From VRUE01 sp963807425 (GTDB taxonomy: Bacteria; Actinomycetota; Thermoleophilia; Solirubrobacterales; 70-9): 64,000 nucleotides of DNA. The notes under the pieces were generated by a model. It had not been told where the DNA came from. It did not search any database and saw nothing but the letters and a program-made list of their open reading frames with translations. Position 1 is the first letter of the stretch. Every line of letters starts with the position of its first letter. A program made the translations under genes and the position numbers. Location of the stretch: NCBI GenBank assembly GCA_963807425.1, contig CAWEBZ010000010.1, positions 124,001 through 188,000 on the forward strand. The letters are read 5' to 3'. Below are positions 54,776 through 61,113 of the stretch, piece by piece.

Positions 54776-55963
54776 CCAAGGTCTCGGCACTGCTCGTCTC
54801 GGCGCTCGCGGCACTTGCCGTCGCTACCCCCCTGACCGGAACCGCCCGAGCCGACTCCGCCCAGGTCACCGTCGTCAGTCCAGGAGGCGCCGAGCAGGCG
54901 CTCTCGCTCGATGCCCTCGCCGGTGGCGAGGACGTCGTCGGCGGCTCCTACGTCCTGCGCTCCTCCACGAGCGAGACCTCCCAGACCGTGACCGGCTTCT
55001 CGCTGGGGAAGATCCGTCGAAGCCGCCGGTGCCGACCCGATCGGCTTCTCCTATCTCGAGGTGCAGCGCCCCGCGGGCGGTGCGGTGATGCTCAGCCGCC
55101 ACCAGGCGCTCGATCCCGGCGCCTTCCCCGAGGGCTTCCCCGTCGTCTACGCGACCGCGGCCGGGACCGGCTTCCTGCGACCCAGCACCGGGCCCGAGGA
55201 CCTCAACGCGACCGACGCCTTCGAGGCGCCGCAGGGGATCACCGTCGTCCTCCGCAAAGGCTCGCCGCTGCAGGTGCGGGCGAAGGCCTCGCCGCTGCGA
55301 ACCCGCCCCGGCAAGGCGGTCACTTTCACCGCCCTCGTCGACCGGGCGGGATCGGGCGAGCAGCTGACCTATTCCTGGTACTTCGACGACGGCCACTCCG
55401 GAAGCGGCGCCAATGCCAGCCACAGCTTCGCCAAGCGCGGCAGCTACGACGTCGTCGGCGGCGTCACCACCCCGGGCGACGACGTCGGCGCCTCCGCTGT
55501 GGTCACCGTCCAGGTCGGGGCCCCGCTCGGCGGGCCGGACCGCAAGGGCGGCGGCGCCGATCGCGACGCAACCGCCCCCGACCACGGGGCGGCGACCGGC
55601 TCGACCACCGGGGCGCCCCCCGGGCCACCAGCAACGACAGCAGACCGTGAATCGGCACCGGCGTCGGCCCCCCGGCTGGAACGCGAGGTGCGGCAGCGAT
55701 CTCAACCACAGGCCCCGAGGGGCGAAGAGGTGAGCGGCGTGCTGCTGAGCAGCACCAAGGCCTTGCCGGCCGAGCCGACCGCCTCCCCCGCCGCCAGGAC
55801 CGGAAAGCTCGACGAAAGCGAAGGGGGCGGCGGGGGTCTCTCCAACGCGGTTCTTGGGCTGCTCGTAACTGCAGGGCTGCTCAGTGTTGGGGCTCTCGTT
55901 GAGCTACGTGGCGCCTTTTTCCCGCTATCCGGGCATAAAGCGCCAAGGCAGGCGATCCGGTGA
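54772..55963 (+). CDS. Exported PKD-domain protein with C-terminal membrane helix, one +1 frameshift
   Basis: Removing one C at 55014-55015 gives 396 residues. A signal peptide precedes an N-terminal domain (about 30-150; SYVLRSSTSETSQTVTGFSLGKI, PVVYATAAGTGFLRPS) that I do not recognise, then a PKD domain (PGKAVTFTALVDRAGSGEQL, YSWYFDDGHSG, HSFAKRGSYDVVGGVTTPG), an extended Pro/Ala/Gly-rich linker and a C-terminal helix (LSNAVLGLLVTAGLLSVGAL). This topology puts a long extracellular arm next to the ExbB-like channel. The last codons contain palindromic repeat copy 2. Confidence 0.75.
55908..55947. repeat. Dispersed palindromic repeat, copy 2 (inside PKD gene 3' end)
   Basis: The first 21 bases equal copy 1 at 32963; the second half is a slightly diverged complement with a bulged base. 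Inner bases CCCG...CGGG pair. The repeat is read in frame as RGAFFPLSGHKAP, close to the folP reading RGALLPHSGKKAP, although the two genes lie on opposite strands. Confidence 0.72.
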
Positions 55964-56625
55964 ACGTCGAGCAGATTCTCTTCGACGTCTCCAACGCACT
56001 TCGCGTGCCGGTCCTCGTGCTCGCCTTGGTCGCGCTCGCGGTCGTCATCGTCGAAGCCGGCTCGCTGCTGATGGAGCTGCGGCGGCGGCGCGGCCGCAGC
56101 ATCTGGCAGCTCGACAACGCGACCGCCGAGTGCCAGGGCCGGCTCGCCGCCGGCATGCGGGAGGAGGCGCTGATGGCCCTACTGCCGATCGCCCGCAACC
56201 GCACGATGGAAGAAGCGCTCAGTGGGGTGCTCGAACAGGTCGGCAGGCCGGACGCAGAAACCCGGATCGCCAAGCGCCTGGCCGAGTACGACTACCGCTC
56301 GCTGCGCCGGCTCGAGCGCACCCGCATCCTCGTCCGCATGGGGCCGGCCCTGGGGCTAATGGGAACGCTGATCCCGCTCTCGCCGGCGCTGGCCGGCCTC
56401 GCCGACGGCGACGTCGCCACCCTGACCGAAAACCTCCGGGTTGCCTTCAGCGTCACCGTCGCCGGCCTCCTGATCGGCGCGATCGCCTTCGCGATCTCCC
56501 TCGTCCGCGACCGCCTCTACGCCCAGGACTACTCCGACGTCGAGTACATCGCCGCCAGCCTCACCGCCAACCACGGCAACGGCCTCCCGGTCGGCCAGCA
56601 ATCGCACTGGGCCGTGGCCCCGTGA
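55960..56625 (+). CDS. MotA/TolQ/ExbB-family proton channel protein
   Basis: The 221-residue protein has the three-helix ExbB/TolQ layout: helix one at about 15-38, a cytosolic domain with basic and acidic helices, helix two with RMGPALGLMGTLIPLSPALAGL, and helix three (VAFSVTVAGLLIGAIAFAISLV). The GxxxGLxGT motif and the small residues of helix three line the proton path in ExbB. It starts with GTG overlapping the PKD gene stop. With the DUF2149 partner it probably forms a PMF-driven motor for the haem system. Confidence 0.87.
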   Translation: MNVEQILFDVSNALRVPVLVLALVALAVVIVEAGSLLMELRRRRGRSIWQLDNATAECQGRLAAGMREEALMALLPIARNRTMEEALSGVLEQVGRPDAETRIAKRLAEYDYRSLRRLERTRILVRMGPALGLMGTLIPLSPALAGLADGDVATLTENLRVAFSVTVAGLLIGAIAFAISLVRDRLYAQDYSDVEYIAASLTANHGNGLPVGQQSHWAVAP

Positions 56626-56945
56626 AGGTCACTGCCCGCGCCCGCAGCCGCGACGACCGCGCCGGCGACCCCCTGGACGGCCTGGTCAACCTCTTCGACC
56701 TCGGCATAGTCCTCTCGGTCGCGTTCTTGCTGGCGGCCCTCTCCTCCCTCGACCTGACCTCAGCCCTGACCTCCCAATCCAAGGCGGAGCAACCCCCCCG
56801 CCCAGCCGACGCAGTGGTCACGCAGAAGGACCAGCCCGTCAAGGAGGTCCAGCTCAACCCCAACGAGCGAGTCGTCGGGCGAGGCGAGCCGCTTGGCACC
56901 GTCTATCGGCTCAACGACGGTAGAACGGTGCTCGTCAGGCCGTAG
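56622..56945 (+). CDS. DUF2149 protein, ExbD/TolR-like partner
   Basis: The 107-residue protein has a short cytosolic N-terminus, one membrane helix (LFDLGIVLSVAFLLAALSSL, about 25-44) with Asp at the start of the helix, and an extracellular tail ending GEPLGTVYRLNDGRTVLVRP. This is the topology and acid placement of ExbD, TolR and MotB. DUF2149 genes are known beside MotA/TolQ/ExbB genes in methanogens. The GTG start overlaps the channel gene stop (GTGA). Its 3' end overlaps the convergent NHL gene by 11 bases. Confidence 0.82.
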   Translation: MKVTARARSRDDRAGDPLDGLVNLFDLGIVLSVAFLLAALSSLDLTSALTSQSKAEQPPRPADAVVTQKDQPVKEVQLNPNERVVGRGEPLGTVYRLNDGRTVLVRP

Positions 56946-58533
56946 CTTTCCTCTTCAGTGTCAGCGGCTTCGCCTTGGTCCTCAGCGTGCCGCCGATCGG
57001 CGTGAAGGTCACCTTCGCCCGCACCTTCGCCTTGCCGGTTTTCAGCAGCGTGCGTTTGGCCTTGCCGACCAGCTTGACCGGGAGCTTGACCTTGCCCGCC
57101 TTCCTTGCGTTGCGCTTGACCTTCTGGATTCCCTTGCCCTCGAGGAGCAGCTTGCCAGCGCCCGGAACCTGCACGAACAACGTCGCGGTGCCCTTCTTCC
57201 TGTTCAGCTTCAGCTTGCCGAACTCGAACTTGTTCGAGGGCGTCGCGGTCACCACCGGGGCAGCGATCTGAGCTGCCGCCGTACAGGGCGGCAACGCGGT
57301 ACCCGGCTCACCGAAGCGCTCGACGCGAGCGAATCCGCCGGCTTCCTCGGCGACGTGCAGAGCTCCCCTGCAGTCGAACGCCAGGCCGAACGGGTCCGGC
57401 GTCGCGCCGGGAATCGTCGCCTCCAAGCCTTTCTGACACCCGGTCGCCGAGGTGCAGATCTGGAAGGCTGCCGCTCCGTCAATGACTCCCGCGCCGAAGG
57501 CGCGGATGAAGGTTCCATCGACGGTGAACTCAGAGACGCGGTCGTTGGGGAATTCGGAGACGTAGATATTTCCTGCGGCGCTGGACAGAACGCCGCTGGG
57601 ATTGCTCAGCGCCCCCGCCCCCGCCCCGTTGGGTACTTCCTGGCAGCCCGTCGCGGTCGTGCAGACATTCCCCCCACCGGGGTTGACCCCGTTGCCGAAG
57701 CCGCGAATGAAGGTTCCGCCGGAGGAGAAAATGTCGATGCGATTGTTGGCGCTGTTGGCAACGACGATCTGGTTGCCGGGCCCGGCCGCAACGTCGAGTA
57801 TCAGCCGCATCTCGCCAGCCGCGCCGCCCGCTACCCCCGATTTACATGCCGTCGTGCAGACATCGGGATCGCCCGCTCCGGCATTGACGCCCTTGCCGAA
57901 GGCGCGGATGAAGGCCCCGCCGGTCGAGAAGACGTCGATGCGCTGGTTGCCGTAGTCGGCGACGTAGATCGCTCCCGAAGAATCGGCGGCGATTCCCCTC
58001 GGTTCGGACATGTCGCCCGCCACCGCGAGCCCATCTCCGTTCTGACATACCGCCGTGCAGACATCGCCACCCCCCGGGTTCACGTTCTTGCCGAAGGCGC
58101 GAAGGAAGGCGCCGTCGGGGGAGAAAACGTCGATGCGGTTGTTGCTCCGATCACCGACGAAGATGTTGCCTTCCGGCCCGATGGCCACGCCATGCGGGTC
58201 GTCCATCGCACCGGCCGATTCTTCGTCCAGGCCGATCTGGCAACCCGTGGCGGAGGTGCAGACGTCGCTCCCGCTGGGGCTCACGTCCTTGCCGAAGGCT
58301 CGAACGAAGGCTCCATCCGGTGAGAACACGTCGATACGGAAGTTGCGGGAGTCGACGACGTATGAGGTTCCGTCAGCAGCGACAGCGACCCCACGCGGTC
58401 CGTCGATCCCCCCGGCTCCTTCCCCAAACACCCCAACGCCAGAGATCGGTCCAAACCCAAACGCACTCCCCGGAAACGCCAAGCCAATGAGAATCACCAC
58501 CACGACCAGCACCGCCCTGAGCCCCGATCGCAT
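56935..58533 (-). CDS. Secreted NHL-repeat beta-propeller protein with basic C-terminal domain
   Basis: From ATG 58533 the 532-residue protein has a signal peptide (RSGLRAVLVVVVILIGLAFPGSAFG), then about seven NHL blades of roughly 60 residues (GVAVAADGTSYVVDSRNFRIDVFSPDGAFVR-like), most with a paired-Cys insert DVCT...C. The tail from about 430 is Lys-rich and beta-like (FEFGKLKLNRKKGTATL) and matches the tail of the propeller at 220-1455. It may bind wall or a polymer; ligand unknown. An ATG ten codons upstream is less likely because it precedes the signal peptide. Confidence 0.85.
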   Translation of the reverse strand: MRSGLRAVLVVVVILIGLAFPGSAFGFGPISGVGVFGEGAGGIDGPRGVAVAADGTSYVVDSRNFRIDVFSPDGAFVRAFGKDVSPSGSDVCTSATGCQIGLDEESAGAMDDPHGVAIGPEGNIFVGDRSNNRIDVFSPDGAFLRAFGKNVNPGGGDVCTAVCQNGDGLAVAGDMSEPRGIAADSSGAIYVADYGNQRIDVFSTGGAFIRAFGKGVNAGAGDPDVCTTACKSGVAGGAAGEMRLILDVAAGPGNQIVVANSANNRIDIFSSGGTFIRGFGNGVNPGGGNVCTTATGCQEVPNGAGAGALSNPSGVLSSAAGNIYVSEFPNDRVSEFTVDGTFIRAFGAGVIDGAAAFQICTSATGCQKGLEATIPGATPDPFGLAFDCRGALHVAEEAGGFARVERFGEPGTALPPCTAAAQIAAPVVTATPSNKFEFGKLKLNRKKGTATLFVQVPGAGKLLLEGKGIQKVKRNARKAGKVKLPVKLVGKAKRTLLKTGKAKVRAKVTFTPIGGTLRTKAKPLTLKRKATA

Positions 58534-58619
58534 GCAGACCACCCTAGGGCACCCCGCGGCCACATCCCAAAAGCTCCGCGGAAATTCCGGCGGCCGCGGC
58601 TACGCCACGAATCCTGGAA

Positions 58620-58710
58620 GGAGGGGCGGTGACCCCTCCGGCTGGCGGATACTCAAAACGCCGGGCTAATTAGCCCGGCGTTTGTCAGACGGAGGGGTCA
58701 CCGCCCCTCC
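58620..58710. repeat. Nested inverted repeat: 21-base arms around a 28-base perfect palindrome
   Basis: Arms at 58620-58640 and 58690-58710 are exact reverse complements, and each arm is itself a hairpin (GGAGGGG...CCCCTCC). Between them a 28-base perfect palindrome (58656-58683) has a CGCCGGGCTA core flanked by AAA and TTT. It sits 12 bases after the cysC stop and before the NHL gene start. Confidence 0.85.
58656..58683. terminator. Probable bidirectional rho-independent terminator
   Basis: A GC-rich perfect palindrome flanked by A and T runs, the form of an intrinsic terminator readable in both directions. It lies just beyond the end of the sir-cysH-sat-cysC operon and before the NHL gene. 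Confidence 0.6.
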
Positions 58711-58722
58711 CACCGCTGAGTC

Positions 58723-59277
58723 CTAAGCAGTAACCGCAGCCGCCGGGATCAGATCCCGCGACTCGAGGTAAGCCAGCAGCTTCTCCGCCGACTCCTCAGG
58801 CGACTCGTTCTCGGTGTCGCAGACCCAATCCGGGTTCTCCGGAATCTCGTACGGATCCGAGACGCCAGTGAATTCCTTGATCTCGCCGGCGAAGGCCTTC
58901 GCGTAGAGACCCTTGACGTCGCGCTCGGCGCAGGTGTCGACCGAGGCCTTCACGTAGACCTCGATGAAGCGGTCGCCCATCAGCGCGTGTGCCTCGTCGC
59001 GGATCTCCGCGTAGGGGGAGATCGCCGCGGTGATCACCGGCACGCCGTTGCGGCTGAGCAGGTCGGCGACGAAGGCGATCCGGCGGATGTTCGTATCGCG
59101 GTCCTCCTTCGAGAAGCCGAGGCCCTTGGAGAGGTTTTCGCGGACGACGTCGCCGTCGAGGATCTCCAGCTTCGAGCCGCGCTCGCGCAGCTGCTTCTCG
59201 AGCAGCCCGGTAATGGTCGTCTTGCCGGCACCGGAAAGCCCGGTGAACCAGAGGGTGAAGCCCTTCTCGCCAGCCAT
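58723..59277 (-). CDS. cysC: Adenylylsulfate kinase
   Basis: CysC phosphorylates APS to PAPS. The 184-residue protein has the P-loop GLSGAGKT (13-20), ILDGDVVRENLSKGLGFSKEDRDTNI, the APS-binding region, and AISPYAEIRDEAHALM. The C-terminal EIKEFTGVSDPYE is also typical. It follows sat by six bases in the assimilation operon. Because the reductase in the operon looks APS-specific, PAPS may feed sulfotransferases instead. Confidence 0.94.
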   Translation of the reverse strand: MAGEKGFTLWFTGLSGAGKTTITGLLEKQLRERGSKLEILDGDVVRENLSKGLGFSKEDRDTNIRRIAFVADLLSRNGVPVITAAISPYAEIRDEAHALMGDRFIEVYVKASVDTCAERDVKGLYAKAFAGEIKEFTGVSDPYEIPENPDWVCDTENESPEESAEKLLAYLESRDLIPAAAVTA

Positions 59278-59283
59278 GCTCGT

Positions 59284-60360
59284 TCAGTCCTCCTTGTAAG
59301 CGTCGATCAGGATGTCGGCGACCTCGTCGCGGGAGAACTCGTGCGGCGGCCTTTCGCCGTTGCCGAGCATCTCGCGGACCTTCGTTCCGGAAAGGAAGAG
59401 GTGCGCCTCTTGGTCGTGCGGACAGGTCTTGTTCGAGGCGAGACCCTCGCACTCGTTGCACCAGAAGGTGTGCTCGAACATCAGCGGCTCGATCCCGAGC
59501 TCGTCGATGTCGATCTCGTCGAAGATCTTCTGCGCGTCGTAGGTGCCGTAGTAGTCGCCGGCACCGGCGTGGTCGCGACCGACGATGAAGTGGGTGGCGC
59601 CGTAGTTGCGGCGGACGATCGCGTGCAGGACCGCCTCGCGCGGGCCGGCGTAGTGCATCTTCGCCGGCTTCACGCCAAGCACCACCCGGTCGTTCGGGTA
59701 GTAGTTCTCCATCAGCACCTCGTAGCAGCGCATCCGCACGTCGGCGGGGATGTCGCCGGCCTTGGTCTTGCCGATCAGCGGGTGGATGAAGAGCCCGTCG
59801 CAGGTCTCCAGCGCCGCCTTGGTCAGGTACTCGTGGGCGCGGTGGATCGGGTTGCGGGTCTGGAAGGCGACGATCTTCTTCCAGCCGCGCGCCTCGAAGT
59901 CGGCCTTGTGCTCGGCCGGCGTCTTGTACCGGCGCATGAAGGCCTCCTCGTGGTCCGGCAGCGCGTCGACCTCGATCGGGCCGGCGATGCAGCGGTTGCC
60001 CTCCTCGTAGATCGCGGCGACGCCGGGGTGGGCCTCGTCCGTGGTGCCGTAGACACGCTCAGCCTCGCTCTTGGCGTCGCGCTCCCAAATCTCTTCGACC
60101 TTGATCCGCCCCAGCGGCTTGCCTTCGTCGCTGGAGAGGGCGACGACGTCGCCTACCTCGCACTCGAGGTCAGTCGCCAGCGTGATCGGGATCGGCCAGT
60201 AATCGCCGGCGGCGGTCCGCATCTCGGAGCAGACGCGCTCCCAGTCGGCGGACCCCTGGAAGCCGGTCAGCGGCGCGAAGCCACCGTTGCCGATCATCTC
60301 GAAGTCGGCGGTATGGCGCTCGGAAAGGGTCAGGGAAAGCTCGGTCATCGTCTCGCTCAT
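59284..60360 (-). CDS. sat: Sulfate adenylyltransferase, monofunctional
   Basis: Sat makes APS from ATP and sulfate. The 358-residue protein has AFQTRNPIHRAHEYL with the ATP-binding QTRN (167-170) and HRAH, GVKPAKMHYAGPREAVLHA, FIVGRDHAGAGDYYG and FLSGTKVREML. The four Cys of FWCNECEG...NKTCPHDQ suggest the zinc site of Sat-type enzymes. It lies between cysH and cysC on the same strand. MTELSLTLSE (ATG 60348) is an alternative start. Confidence 0.95.
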   Translation of the reverse strand: MSETMTELSLTLSERHTADFEMIGNGGFAPLTGFQGSADWERVCSEMRTAAGDYWPIPITLATDLECEVGDVVALSSDEGKPLGRIKVEEIWERDAKSEAERVYGTTDEAHPGVAAIYEEGNRCIAGPIEVDALPDHEEAFMRRYKTPAEHKADFEARGWKKIVAFQTRNPIHRAHEYLTKAALETCDGLFIHPLIGKTKAGDIPADVRMRCYEVLMENYYPNDRVVLGVKPAKMHYAGPREAVLHAIVRRNYGATHFIVGRDHAGAGDYYGTYDAQKIFDEIDIDELGIEPLMFEHTFWCNECEGLASNKTCPHDQEAHLFLSGTKVREMLGNGERPPHEFSRDEVADILIDAYKED

Positions 60361-60414
60361 TCGGGCAGTCTCACCAATCGGTAGTGGGAAGGGGTATGGA
60401 GGCGCTGCGCGCCG

Positions 60415-61113
60415 CTAGTTGATCCCGCACTCAGTCTTGGCGACACCGGCCCAGCGGCCGTCCCGCGGCGAGCCACCCGGCCCGACCGGCTGCGTGCAAT
60501 GGGTGCAGCCGATCGACGGGTAGCCGTGATCGTGGAGCGGGTTGTACGGAAGGTCGTGCTCACGGATGTAGTTCCAAACGTCGCGCTCGGTCCAGTCCGC
60601 GAGTGGGTTCAGCTTCCAGAGCTCGAAGCGCTTGTCCCAGCCGAACTTGGGGGTGTTGGCGCGACGAGCCGAGTCCTCGCGGCGGACTCCGGCGAGCCAG
60701 CAGTCTACGGAAGAGAGGGCTCGTTTCATCGGCTCGACCTTGCGCAGCCCGCAGCAGGAGTCGGGATCCCGCTTCCACAGCTCATCGCCGTGCTGAGCGG
60801 CCTGCTCCTCGAGGGTCAGGTTGTGGAAGCGGTCGAACTCGATCCCCAGCGCGTCGGCGAGGCGGTCGCGGGTCTCGTACGTCTCCGGGAAGAGCACGTC
60901 GGTGTCGAGGTAGAAGAAACGCGCCTCGGGATCCACCTGGCTCGCCATGTGGGCCGTCACCGAGCTCGTTTTCTGGAACGAGCAGGCGATGTAGTGGTTC
61001 GCCCCGAAGGTCTCGAACATCCACTCGATTGCCTCCTGGGCGGAGCGATCCTCGAGCTCCGCGGCAATCGCCTCCGGATCCTCGATTTTCGGCGTCTCGA
61101 CGACTGGGTTCAT
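60415..61113 (-). CDS. cysH: APS reductase (CysH, Fe-S type)
   Basis: CysH reduces APS to sulfite. The 232-residue protein has FFYLDTDVLFPETY, DSCCGLRKVEP with Cys120-Cys121, GCTHCTQPV with Cys203-x2-Cys206, and the catalytic tail Cys in ECGIN. The CC/CxxC set holds a 4Fe-4S cluster and marks APS reductases rather than PAPS reductases. I chose ATG 61113 because it overlaps the sulfite reductase stop as ATGA; an ATG three codons earlier is also in frame. Confidence 0.93.
   Translation of the reverse strand: MNPVVETPKIEDPEAIAAELEDRSAQEAIEWMFETFGANHYIACSFQKTSSVTAHMASQVDPEARFFYLDTDVLFPETYETRDRLADALGIEFDRFHNLTLEEQAAQHGDELWKRDPDSCCGLRKVEPMKRALSSVDCWLAGVRREDSARRANTPKFGWDKRFELWKLNPLADWTERDVWNYIREHDLPYNPLHDHGYPSIGCTHCTQPVGPGGSPRDGRWAGVAKTECGIN

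Noticed and set aside
48424..56945. Presence of a TonB protein or outer-membrane haem receptor in the operon
   Set aside because: No beta-barrel, plug domain or TonB C-terminal signature is visible in any gene; the PKD protein only resembles an arm in topology.
57400..58400. Regularly spaced DNA similarity that could suggest a repeat array or CRISPR
   Set aside because: The period follows the NHL protein blades (about 190 bases, diverged at third positions); no exact short repeats with unique spacers.
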